Of a stretch of DNA of 64,000 nucleotides, positions 38,886-49,057 are shown one piece after another. Position numbers and translations under genes: made by a program. This DNA is from Rhabdornis inornatus (taxonomy: Eukaryota > Chordata > Aves > Passeriformes > Rhabdornithidae): the NCBI GenBank assembly GCA_013397075.1, contig VWZS01002363.1, forward strand, positions 64,406 through 128,405, written 5' to 3'. Below the pieces are notes generated by a model that saw only the letters and a list, made by a program, of their open reading frames with translations, was not told the DNA's origin and ran no database searches. Position 1 is the stretch's first letter. Each line of letters opens with the position of its first letter.

Positions 38886-39095
38886 TGTAAGGCTGGGGAG
38901 TGGTGAATAAACATAGCAACACAGGCTACATCCAGAGAGCAGAAGAAGTGATTTATTGCAGGAGCAGACACATTTTTATAGACTGGCTCACTGAACCAAG
39001 GATACAATAAGCTCACTGGCCCAAGGAAGGCAGCATCTCTTGTAAACACGCTTTTACCAAAACACCACATTCCTCACACACTCCTCCTGTCCACA
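38886..39095 (-). mobile_element. Short LTR of an endogenous retrovirus (ERVL-like?)
   Basis: On the minus strand this reads as a compact LTR: a U3-like part, TATAAAAA (38973-38980), AATAAA about 15 bp after it (38952-38957), then a T/C-rich U5 ending CCCAGCCTTACA at 38886. The right limit (LTR start) is uncertain: TG words on the minus strand occur at 39069, 39080 and 39095. A 5-bp word, CTCAC on the plus strand, lies directly left of the element (38881-38885) and again at 39073-39077. It could be the target duplication, but it would leave a non-canonical start. No internal retroviral sequence adjoins, so it is a solo LTR or a fragment. Confidence 0.65.
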
Positions 39096-41262
39096 ACACC
39101 AGGTGCTGAACTTTGCTATTAATTCTTTCCCTTCTGTTTTCCTTTGAGTAGCTTGGGAAAACTCAAACTTCTGTTTTCCCCAGCTCTCAGCAGCATCCAC
39201 AATGAATATCAAGGGTTAACTGGTCCAGTAGACTTTTCAGAGCCCCTCTGGACACCTGGGGAGCCTGGGGTGGAACTGAGCCCTGTCACCTACACCAAGG
39301 CTGCCCTGGCTGTGGAACCCCCCCAGCTGTGCAAGGTGCCTGCTGCCCACACAGCAGAGCTCAGCATGGGGCTGCTCAGGGCTCCAGCCCCAGCAAAACC
39401 CAGCCAAGGATTGCTGGGAGGGAGGGAGGGAGAGGCTGGGCAGCCCCAGCAGGGAGATGCCCACCTTCTGTGCCTTTACAATAGCAAGCTGAAGGGGGAG
39501 TCAAGGTCTGCTATTTCAGAAAGAGAAAAGAAACCTCTGACCATGTGAATTATTTCGCAGGGGTATGTTCATATTTGGGCTTTAAATTGGAGGAAATGAA
39601 AGGCAGAATGTAATGAAGGATGTACTTTTTTTTTTTTCTTCTTTTTTTTTTTTTGAGAATTTCTTGCATTTGATGTTTTAAATCCATTTCCTAAGGACCA
39701 ATCAACTGAACTAAACTAAAAGCTATGTGGAACAAAATTTTTAATTTGATTAACCAAGCTAACTGTGTGATTAACTATTGTTCCTTTTTCTCATGCTCAC
39801 CACCAACCTCCCTTAGGTACTTTCTGTGCTGCACAGTACACTCTCTACTATTGCAAAATATGTTGTCTGATCGAAAAGCAACTTAAATATGTGGGCACAT
39901 TCTCTTGAACTTGTTGCCAATGCAATAGGAATACTAATATTTACAGTGATCTATCATTTGAGCTTCTCATTTATTGCTTCACATTTAAGTTATAAGCTCA
40001 CATGTGAATGCTAAAAAAGCATTCAGAGCATTTTTTTCACAATAAATAAATAAAATACCAACACTAAATCACAAATATTTGCAAACCTTTCAAGGAATTG
40101 CAATGGCAAAAAAACTGAAGTGCAGGTTACGGGATCCAGGGCTAATAAATAGCTGTTTCCTCAAAGCTGGTACCCACAAAATAAACATTTGCAATCTGCA
40201 TTGCAGGCTTTTGAGAAGATTATTGCAGCCTGACAGCAATAGTCACATACTGCAATTTGCATTTTAATAAATGAGTAATGGATTTTAAATATCTGTAAAA
40301 AATCTTCCCTTCTAAAATGTGAGCAGTGTCTTATCTGGTGGTGAGCAACAGCAGCATTTTAACTAGTTTGCACTCAGCAGCTCTGAGGCCTCCTGATTTC
40401 TGTGGGTTCCACTGATGGTGGGTTTGTCTCACTGCCTTTACAGTCAGATGTCCCTATTTCCAAATGACAGGCTACATAATGAAATTCTTCTGGACACATA
40501 AAAACATGGACAAAGCATAATTTTGAAACTGTTTTTATGCTCAGCAGATGAAGCAATATGTTTAGCTTGAGCTATTAACATCTACACAGTAAAATGATAC
40601 ACTTTCCTTAGTGGAAAGACAAATCCTTGGACTGACACCTTTGAAAATTACAGACATTCTGAGAAGACATGAACTGAAAACTGTGCTTCTTCTTAGCACA
40701 TCTTGGACATCTTCCTGAAAATTTTGCATGACCAGTTCCAGTGAGCAGAGTGGTCATACGAGGAATGACAGTGTGACAATCAAGGGCAGACCTGCAAACT
40801 CTGGTCTTGCTCCTTTTCCATTAGAACATCTGCTGCCCTCCAATGAATCTCTCATTAACATTCTGTATTTCCACTGGAGAAGGAGCAGTGAATGGCACCG
40901 TGCTCAATTTATACCTGTCATTCAAAACAATCTCATTTTTTCTACCAATTCACTTGCCATAGCTGTAATTTAAAATATGTATTTAAAGCTCTGTAAAAAC
41001 GTTCAGGTGAATTTGGAGTCCTGTGTATTTTGCAGTACCACCTAAGGCAATGCCATTTGTAATGACTGAGGCTCACTTGTTTTCTCAGCCTTATGGTGTC
41101 TCACTATTCCAGACTGCTTAAAGAAGGAAAGGAGATCTTTAGCACTGTCAGAAAGGGGTCCTGCCCTCCTGTAGCTACAGGACTCTCATATGGTAGAAGT
41201 CTCATGTGGAAGCTGCTATTTTGTAGATTTGAATTTTGTATTTATTTTTTTTTTAATCTCAG
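39096..41262. other. Non-coding stretch
   Basis: Unique sequence. The G+C-rich interval 39230-39470 has a 134-codon frame at 39144-39548 with no recognisable domain, open also on the other strand. A T-rich tract lies at 39626-39654. No gene is supported. Confidence 0.5.
39626..39654. repeat. T-rich homopolymer tract
   Basis: Two T runs separated by CTTC. Confidence 0.85.
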
Positions 41263-41650
41263 TGTGATGGGTTTACCCCAGCCAGCAGCTAAGCACCACA
41301 TTTCCCCACAGAGTGACAAAACTTCTATTGAGATAAACAGTTAAATCAACAAAGAGGGAGAAAAAAACCTCTCAAGATAACGATGTAAGGCCATCACTAA
41401 CCACTTCCCAAAAGGAGACTAATTGGTCTAGCCAGCTTCTGAGCAACATCTGCTTTCTCAAAAATGCCTTTATTGCTGATCATGGCATTGTACAACATGG
41501 ACTATCCCTTTGCTCAGTTTGGGATGGCTGTCCAGGTTGTGTCCCTGCTCACATTCTCGCTCACCTCCAGCCTACTCATTGAGGAGGGGCAAGGAAAAGA
41601 GCAAGCCCTGGGGCTGTGCAGGTGCTGCTGGTCAGTGCAGCAACTCCAGC
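41263..41650 (+). mobile_element. Old avian ERV LTR, decayed
   Basis: The left end TGTGATGGGTTTACCCCAGC followed by AGCTAAGCACCACA, then TTGAGATAAACAGTTAAAT, matches my memory of a very common avian LTR family. Later landmarks in the right order are a 'TTTATTGCTGATCATGGCAT'-like stretch, 'TATCCCTTTGCTCAGTTTGG', 'GCTGTCC...TTGTGTCCCTGCTC' and 'GGGGCAAGGAAAAGAGCAAG'. The right end fades near 41650 without the expected CA terminus, so the element is truncated or too diverged. No open frame matters here: the short frames at 41464-41918 are readings of LTR and flanking sequence. Probably class III (ERVL-like). The name and ends need a library search. Confidence 0.75.
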
Positions 41651-41848
41651 CAGACCCAGACAATCCAAAGGACTTCCACAGGAAGTCATCAGCAGTGGAA
41701 TCACAGGGCAGGGATGGATGGTTGGTCCAAAAGGGGTGAAGCTTGTGTTCTGCAAGTCAAGGTATTTTCAGGGCTTGCACCTCATCTGCTCTTCCTGGCA
41801 TTCTTGCCAGGCAGATAATGCAGTATTGATACTTTCTCTATTAAGCTG

Positions 41849-41871
41849 CTTGTTTTCTAGTAGAAAACAAG
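41849..41871. repeat. Near-perfect 23-bp palindrome
   Basis: CTTGTTTTCTA and its exact reverse complement are separated by one G. Confidence 0.9.
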
Positions 41872-42236
41872 GAGAAAGGAAACTTCTGTGTCTCCTTTTT
41901 GTAATTTCATTCTATTGAACAAGAGTGTTTAAGGGGAAAAAAAGCCATGAGCTGTGCCTCATAATCTAAAATCACTGATGCCAGCAGTTTCCAAATCATT
42001 GCTCTGATTGTGGTTTAGTTAAATATGTAGGTTGTCTGACTGCATGTGGAGGGAAGCATTGCAGGGCAAGGTAGCAAGCTAAGAAATCAGAAATATTATC
42101 TCCAGTTCTTTCTTCATTCTGTTGTTATAATTCAATCACTAGAGCATATTATTGAGAATATATTTCTGATAGACTGTAGTGTCTGTCTCTTTTTCTCTCA
42201 CTGCATACCTGTCTTGTAAAGCATTCTGAGGTCTGC

Positions 42237-42476
42237 TCATGTGTTACTGTTATTTATTATTATCTCTGAATTGTTCCCAGTGAATTCTACCCGGATGTTT
42301 TCAGTAAGTTTTCCATAGAGTTTGGCCACTGCAGAGTGCCAGTGGGAATGTTCTGGAGGATCTTCCTTCTGTTCACAAGATCCTGATATCAGATAGTCCA
42401 GTGCCCTGGGTGCAACCAAATATGCATTGCCTTTCCTCAGGAATGGACTGTGGGATCTTGGATCAGAAATGGTCAC
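42237..42476 (-). other. Coding-like 79-codon open frame, unrecognised
   Basis: Minus-strand frame whose amino-acid make-up looks more like a real globular protein than most frames here. It has alternating hydrophobic and charged residues, with segments such as RKGNAYLVAPRALDYLISG and HSHWHSAVAKLYGKLTENIR, and ends in an Asn/Ile-rich stretch with one possible N-glycosylation site (NNS). On the minus strand a CCACAG word precedes TCCATTC and could be a splice acceptor. No donor is evident before the stop, so it could only be a last exon or a relic. I cannot name a family. The plus strand here is not open over the same length. Confidence 0.25.
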
Positions 42477-44007
42477 TAGTATTGTTGATGCATGCAGTCC
42501 TTAAGCTGTTATAGTGCAACAAATTCACTGAACTATTGTCTCTGTTGTATTCATGTAACACTGTCTAAAGTCTTACCCTTTGCTAAAATATCAACCCTGA
42601 CATAAGTTTCTGTTGTAAAGATCCACAGATGTTCATTTTGTTTACCTGTTCTAAATAATAGAAAATTTTTCTATTCTAGGCTAGGAATAAAACAATAAGT
42701 CTTGAAAAACAGTTACTGAACGTGTTTTTAATTATTGTTATTTAGGCTCAGGTTATCTTCCAAAAAGGGCTTAAGCTGAATTAACCTTCTCTACCAGCAG
42801 TTACTCAAGCAATTTGAATAATTGCATAGATGCTTTTCACAATCATCCACTCCAAGATGAAAAGGTTCAGCCTTCTCTGCATGTCTGTATCAGCCATCTG
42901 ATGCAGAAATGAGCCTCTCTGAATCACACAGTATCAATCTGAGTGTGCTGCCCTCGAAGCAAATGGGAGCTTTCCATCAGAATGGCCATGCTCTGCAAAA
43001 CTGAGCAACACCCCCAAACTCTGTGTGTGCTGAACATGCTGGGTAGAAAAGGTGGATGTTCAGTGGTAGCTGCTGCTAAAGCAAAGGTTCTCTTCATTGC
43101 TACTGCTGACCTCTTGTATGGCACCCTCCCACTACAAGAAAACTGTATCAATTGGCACATTTAGCAACCTGAATGGCAGCCTTGGAACGCCAGATCTGTC
43201 TCGGTTTAAATACTCCTGCTAGGCAGAAGAGTAGAAACCTATCAGTAGGAGAAAGTAAAGTAGTAGAAAGGAAGTGGTCTCACTTCCCTTTGTAGTTTGG
43301 TCTCCTAAAATGCCTTTTGTGTGGTCTTAGGACGGTACAGGCTGTCCTGTACATGGTAATGTGCAGAGAGAACAGAAGTTAGTATTTTCAAAATGAGCCC
43401 TTTTCTCCCTTCCTTTTGAAGAAGTCTGCATAGTTGAAAGCAGTCACTTTCTTGGCTGACTGTAATGGATTCAAATGGTGATGAGTATTGAATGAGCTGC
43501 CAAGCCCTGTACATCACTGCAAATTTGTCTTTGGTAGCCAGTTGGCTGGCAAACTAACCCTGTAATGATGTTATCCTGAGAGGTACATGACTTGTTGCTT
43601 CAGTAAGCTCTGATATTATGAAAGGTTCCAGAATATTATTGAAATAGGCCCAAATCTTGTATTTGAGGACATGTAAAATGTACATGGATTTCTTCACTGG
43701 GCTATTTCTAAAGGGTTGGTCCCTGAAAATTTTGAGAAAAATGCAACTGTAGGATTATTTTGCATTTTCTCTAGAGATCTACTCTCTTGTTTCTTCCTTC
43801 TTACCTTTTTTACCATGCTTATACCATAGAAATCTTATGCTGTGAAAAACAGCTTTTAATTATCTTGTTGTGTGGAAGCTGCTGCTTAGAAATGGATGGT
43901 GCGTAAGTGCTAATATTTAATTCCTTGTGGTCTGAGTGGAAAACTTAGGTAAAAAAAATAAAGGAAAGGTTGCTGGCTGGATAGTAAAGGAAAGGAAATA
44001 ATTGGTT

Positions 44008-44031
44008 TGATGTGAGAAACATCTCACATCA
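44008..44031. repeat. 10-bp inverted repeat (hairpin)
   Basis: TGATGTGAGA, loop AACA, then TCTCACATCA. It lies about 40 bp before the repeat-containing open frame. Confidence 0.9.
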
Positions 44032-44069
44032 GAATTGAGAAGAGACAAGCAACTGACTGAATATATCCA

Positions 44070-45118
44070 GTGGAAATGAATCAAGTGGACAACATTCTCA
44101 GGAACGTGATGTCCCAGCATCATCTCAACACCAAGGATGAGTGTGGTTCCCAGGATTCCATGACTCTAGGATTCCACAAACTTGGAACTCTGGGATTCCA
44201 TGGTGGCAGTGCAGGTGCAGCAACAGTTGAGAGGCAACTGCTGCTGGTGCTGGTACTGCTGGTGCTGGTACTGCTGGTGCTGGTGCTGCTGGTGCTGCTG
44301 GTGCTGCTGGTACTGCTGGTGCTGGTACTGCTGGTGCTGCTGGTACTGCTGGTGCTGCTGGTGCTGGTGCTGCTGGTGCTGGTACTGCTGGTACTGCTGG
44401 TGCTGCTGGTGCTGGTGCTGCTGGTGCTGGTACTGCTGGTACTGCTGGTGCTGCTGGTGCTGCTGGTGCTGCTGGTGCTGTTGGTGCTGGTACTGCTGGT
44501 GCTGGTTCTGCTGGTACTGGTGCTGGTCCTGCGCCTTTCAAGGACCCAGGTGCCCACACTGAGTGGGATTCCATCAGGCCTTGGCTCCAGACAGTGGCCA
44601 TTGTCAGCACGAACCAGCCCTCTGGAAAGGATGGAATTGCTCCTGAGGAAGACAAAGAAATTGTGCAGAGGATGAAGGAGCAGGAGGTGACCCTTTGGCA
44701 GCACCAGCTGTGCTTGGAGCAGGACATCGCAGAGCTGGAAGCCAGGCAGGGGGCTCTGGCACGGCCTCTGTGGGAACTGGAGAGAAAGATCCAAGGACAC
44801 ACCTGCACAGGGTTTGGCTTGGTTGTCCCTGTGGTGGTCATGGTCTGGAAGCAGCACAGGAATGGAGCCTGAGGAGAGCACAGAGAAGAAGAGACCGACC
44901 TGGGGCTCCTGGGCAAAGCCTGGCAAGGAGTGGCCTTGCTGACAAAGCCCTTGGTGCTGCTCAGGGCCATTCCCATCCCCATGGGCAGAACTCTAGGATA
45001 TCTGCCATTATTTCCAGATGGACTTGTTGATTTCCCTCTTCAATTAGTTTGTTCCCATAAGAAAACCTTGGTGCTTGAAATTCCTTGGGTTAAGAATTTC
45101 CTTATTTCTCTGTATTGA
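44070..45118 (+). pseudogene. Unrecognised Gly/Ala/Thr-repeat coiled-coil gene, probably broken
   Basis: Three pieces of open frame follow one another. Piece 1 (44070 to about 44235) carries an internal peptide repeat, TLGFHKLG/TLGFHGG, and ends GGSAGAAT. Piece 2 lies in another phase: after a TGA at 44228 it is open from 44231 to a TGA at 44870-44872. It begins as a long Gly-Ala-Thr repeat (GAGTAG, GAAG) that continues the theme of piece 1, so a small indel near 44230 is likely. It then gives about 95 unique residues, with a heptad-like coiled coil (EIVQRMKEQEVTLWQHQL onward) and a hydrophobic stretch (GFGLVVPVVVMVW). Piece 3, same phase, is open from 44873 to 45118. The unique part uses mostly G/C-ending codons (CAG, GAG, CTG), unlike the AT-rich surroundings. 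A CTCAG acceptor-like site at about 44100 and a poly(A) signal at 45445 could bound an exon. No ATG opens piece 2. The product is unknown and it may be a relic. Confidence 0.4.
44238..44530 (+). repeat. GGTGCTGGTACTGCT-type coding-phase minisatellite
   Basis: About 290 bp built only from GGT, GCT and ACT triplets (rare GTT and TCT), so all six frames are stop-free. A 48-bp higher-order unit occurs twice exactly, at 44351-44398 and 44399-44446. The phase matching the unique downstream frame reads Gly/Ala/Thr. The other plus phases read Leu/Val and Cys/Trp/Tyr, and the minus phases read Ser/Thr and Pro/Ala/Val. Array length is probably polymorphic. Confidence 0.95.
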
Positions 45119-45433
45119 TTGTTATAAATACACTGTATTGATTGTTATACTCTCTATATTGATTGCTATAAATACTCCATATTGATGGTTAGAAAGAGTT
45201 TCTGTATTGATTGTTACAGTCTGTATTCATTCTTAGAAATAATCTTTGTATTGATTTTTAGAAATACTGTCTGTATTGGTTGTTATAATCTGTACTGATT
45301 GTTAGAAATATTATTTTTATTGATTTTAAGAGTACTGTAGTGATTGTTAGGAATACTGTCTGTGTTCATTGTTAGAAATAGTTTCTGTATTGATTATTAG
45401 AAGTACTCTCTGTATTCATCTTTATAAATACTA
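45108..45433 (+). repeat. Diverged minisatellite of about 23-bp units
   Basis: About fourteen units of 19-26 bp based on TGTATTGATTGTTAGAAATA, with many substitutions and small length changes. It starts exactly where the third open piece of the 44-45 kb locus stops and would lie in its 3' UTR. Units have variable length and no constant spacers, so it is not a CRISPR array. Confidence 0.9.
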
Positions 45434-45444
45434 GGCTTCCATTA

Positions 45445-45450
45445 ATAAAA
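45445..45450 (+). terminator. Candidate poly(A) signal
   Basis: AATAAA just after the minisatellite (within TTAATAAAAGAG); another AATAAA follows at about 45467. Either could end a transcript from the 44-45 kb locus. The hexamer is common in AT-rich DNA, so this is weak on its own. Confidence 0.35.
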
Positions 45451-45902
45451 GAGATTTAAGCAAAGGAATAAACTGATCAGAATTGTTTGTTTGCAGCCAG
45501 AAGCCTTGCTGCTCTCTTTTGCCTCTGGCATTGTCCTTGCTCCTCTCACAGGCCCAAACACAAATCCCATGGAAATAGAGAGCCTGTGTGCAAACACAGC
45601 TCGGGGTGTGCACTCTAGATGTACAAACATTGAGAGGAGGATGTTCCAGGCAGAGGCTGTGCACATTGGGACTGGAAAGCAGGGAATGAACAGGTCAGCA
45701 GGAGCTTTCCTTCAGCCAGAGGGGAGGCACACACAGGGGTTGGTTCCACATGAGCCTGACACTGTCATCCAGGGCTGGCAAGAAAGGGACAGCAGAGAAG
45801 CCGAGCAAAGGGGCTCAGGATGTTTAGTGCTCATGTCTGGACTTCAGTGGTGAGGACAAAACCTTCCTAAACTGAACACTACATCTCAAACCCATAGAAT
45901 TT
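45451..45902. other. Non-coding stretch
   Basis: Moderately G+C-rich sequence with frames open on both strands at 45431-45853, none recognised. A relation to the preceding locus cannot be shown. Confidence 0.4.
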
Positions 45903-46043
45903 CAGGAGTGAGTGATGTGTACCTGTCCTTACTTCAGCTCATGAAGTTTTCATTATATTCTCTCTCCCCTGTCCAGCTGTGGAGGAGAGGGATAGAGCAC
46001 TTTGGGTGTGTGCCTGGAACCCAGCCAGGGTCAACCCACCACA
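45903..46043 (-). mobile_element. ERVL-type LTR fragment, 5' end
   Basis: On the minus strand this begins TGTGGTGGGTTGACCCTGG, continues CTGGGTTCCAGGCAC, then CTGGACAGGGGAGAGAGAAT and AAGTAAGGACAGG, and fades near ATCACTCACTCC. These landmarks follow the start of a remembered abundant avian LTR in the correct order. Only the first 140 bp or so are kept. Confidence 0.75.
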
Positions 46044-49026
46044 GAAAACTGCTTGGCCTTAGAGATCCATTTAATGCCAGGGCCATATATTTCAGTTATG
46101 CATAACTCAACAAATGTATTAGCATAGAGATCAAAGTTTAGACCTATAAAACTTAAGGGGTTTGGGGAAGAATTGCCACTGAACCTAAAATGATAGCCCT
46201 TCTTGAAAAGTCTTAGGTGACCTAGTGGATTTACAGCCCAGTGTCTCAGTATTTCACACCCCTTTTGTTCAGAAACATTTTGGTGCTTGTGCTGCCTAAG
46301 GAGTTCACAGCCTGCATTCTCAATCCTGATATTGTACACACATGAACAGAACATAGCTGGTCTTTTCAGGGCATTATTCTAGGTTTAGGGGAGGAAAACC
46401 AGCTCTCCCTATAGTGCTGCAGCCCCACATGCAGCTCCCTAAACATGCAATTCACAGTGCCTGTTCTTGTTTACTGTGATGAAAAATATAAATAAGGACC
46501 CCCTTCAACGGTGTTCTCTGTCAGAGTTTTGCACAGAAGGCAAACTTGGCAGCTGTATGACCCAGATACCAAGCTCTGGAATATTTTCCACTTCTAGAAT
46601 CTGCTTGTTGGTTGCTCATTTAAAAAATGATATTTTTCAGTTGCCTGAATTTTGATTGGACTGTTCTGTGCAAGCTTGTAGTTATAATCATCCAATGCCT
46701 TTCTTTAGCAGCAGGTGCAGCCATAACTTATTATTCTAAGTGAGGTATTTCCTAATGACTCACAAAACTTCTCAGTAAACAGGTTATACTATAGACTGAT
46801 ATTATGCAAGGATTCTTGCAGAATGTTCTTTCTGTTTCAGTCAAAACACATAAAGGGTTATGACATGGCCCCACTGCCTGTTTTAAATGGTTCCTTGAAT
46901 AGTTTTTGGCTTCACTGATGAAGGTTGTACTGTGCAATGCACCAGAACTGAGTGGAGTAGTCAGATGATCTGCAGTGTTCATAAACCAGATCTGATGGCA
47001 CTCTTAAATCTCTTAAGTTTTAAACTATGCATGGATAGTGAACTGAGTCTTGTTTCTTGTTTAAATCCATACCTTATGCCGAGCACTTTTCTTGCTGTCT
47101 GCTTTCATGCCAGGAAGAATTTCCCCCTCAGTATACATATAAACAAGTTATAGGAAGGTCACTGTTCTCATTAATTATTTGCTGTGGCAAACAAAGTGAT
47201 TTAAAGCTGTATAATGTTTTTACTAGCAGGTTTCTTGCATTGTTAAGCAGGAAAGAAGAGGGAGGGTGAAAAGTGACTCAATAGGAATAAATTGGTGGCT
47301 CACAGATACATTCTGCTGGCAGTTCTGGTGGTAAAAGGCAGTAAGCATGTTACACTTTATGTAGATAAAGCAGGCTATTATAGAGTGAAATGTTTATCCA
47401 TATCTTTTAGCTAATGTACTTTGTTGAAGATATAGTGTTTTATCTTAGATAGAGTGCCTAATTTTTTTCTAAAAACTGTCAAATGTTGCCTAACTTTGCT
47501 GGTAGGAAGTGTGAAATTTAACTATTCATAAACTCAGGGCAATTCTCATTCAGTCCAAATTACTGTCTGTATTTGAGCAAACGACACGTGACCCTCTCAT
47601 TAAGATCACTCTTCCCTTGTACTTTGCAGCATTACTGAGATGCTTTGTGTTTCTTTTGATGTAAAAGATCCCTTATTTATTAATAAATCTGTTGATGTAG
47701 CAGTTCTTGGGGTTCAGATGAATCCCATGAGATGACAGGAAAGTGCAGTTTGTGAGAAGTAAAGGAAACCTCGCTGTGAAGTAGGTCAGGCAAGAGCAAG
47801 GTGAAATTGGTGCAAAGTCAAAGGAGATTGGAGAACAGTGTCTGTTTCAAAATAAAGCATGATTTCATATTTGAGACCTATTTGACACGCCTAGACCTAG
47901 AGTTTAGTTTAGATTTAAATATGGTAATAAATGAAAATATTGGTTATGGATACATTGTGGCCAATGCCTTGTCTTTTTCAGAACATTTTTAGTAAAAGAA
48001 TTCTTCATTCTTAGAATAAAAGTGGGGTGTTCTAGGTCAGGTCTGTAATATAAAATGGGCAGGGAAAGCAGACATTATTCATTTGGACTTCATTAGTAAA
48101 TGACAACAGCAGTATCTGATCTGTAACAATAGTGTAATACATCAGTGCATTGGGACCAGCACTGAGCACTCAAAAATTAGAGTGTAGGCTTCTGTCTATG
48201 AGAACTGTTATCTTGATAATTGGGAGAGGTGGACAGAGAAAACTGAGAGAAGCCTTGGCATGGTCTGAACTTAAAGCAGGTGAGAATAAGGATGAATGTG
48301 TGTGGCACAGGTCACCTTTGACAGAAAATCTCTGAGCCTGATAATAAACTTTAAACTGTTTTGAGAATGCTGGGACATGCCAAAATTGTTCTACCAGTGG
48401 TGAGTCGGGAAAATACCAGAGGTAACCATGTTAAAAAAATATTGTGTGGGCTGCTACATATCAGAACCCAATGGCTCTTCTGCCTCTAACTGCATTACCT
48501 TTGTCCCTGCAGGTCAGGTCAGATATTTCAGACTTTTAGTGATGTAACACTATTCTGACTCTGCAGCAGAACTTGCCAGCACAAGATCTGCCAGTAGAAT
48601 ACTCAATGCAAAATACCAAAACACCTCAGTTTTGAGGGCAGATTGTATTAAAGGGTTTTGATTTGTGTTTCCAGAATGAATCTGGGGTTTAGCTCCATCT
48701 TTCTCATCCCTTCTTCTTTTTCTTTCTACCTCTCTTCTCCTCCCCAGGAAGCAAAGAAAACAATAGAACTGTGTTACCTAATTTTCAACCACCCAAGTAC
48801 CAGGCTGCACTACCCTGTAATAGTCACATATCATTATTAAGTGGCTGCACTGATGAAAGTGTAATTTCACTTTGCTAACTCCCTCATTTATCATGCTCCT
48901 TCAACTGTTAATTTTTATAGCACTCAGAAACATGCATGATGCTTCACAGATACATATATGAATAAATAGCAATGCAGGTAACCTGAAGCACTTAGGTGTG
49001 AACAACTATGCTATATACACATCAAA

Positions 49027-49057
49027 GTTAATCACAGGAACAATTCCTGTGATTAAC
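49027..49057. repeat. Perfect 14-bp inverted repeat
   Basis: GTTAATCACAGGAA, loop CAA, then TTCCTGTGATTAAC. The GTTAAT...ATTAAC ends also resemble an HNF1-type half-site pair, but spaced too far apart for that factor. Confidence 0.92.

Larger units (their letters stand above)
41651..44007. other. Mostly non-coding stretch
   Basis: Contains a palindrome at 41849-41871 and the coding-like minus frame at 42237-42476. Other short frames at 42924-43164 and 43305-43517 are open but unrecognised. I see no interspersed repeat. Confidence 0.45.

Noticed and set aside
41464..41918. Three overlapping plus-strand frames of 91-102 codons
   Set aside because: They read through the decayed LTR and its flank, and mutual overlap in different phases argues against coding.
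42924..43517. Short frames on both strands that might form a decayed gene with 42237-42476
   Set aside because: No shared family, splice sites or consistent phase could be seen; joining them would be guesswork.
44182..44562. Cys/Trp/Tyr-rich plus frame
   Set aside because: Third phase of the same triplet array; the composition is an artefact of TGCTGG repeats.
44070..44675. 201-codon Leu/Val-rich frame that looks like a long membrane segment
   Set aside because: Its Leu/Val part is only the GTGCTG phase of the minisatellite. Just its first part (before about 44235) is kept, as a possible beginning of the broken locus.
44120..44982. Two minus-strand frames of 268 and 285 codons, Ser/Thr-rich and Pro/Ala-rich
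   Set aside because: They exist because the triplet array has no stop in any frame. Their unique flanks are antisense to the better-supported plus reading.
45108..45433. CRISPR-like array
   Set aside because: Units are degenerate and contiguous with no spacers, in a vertebrate genome: a minisatellite.
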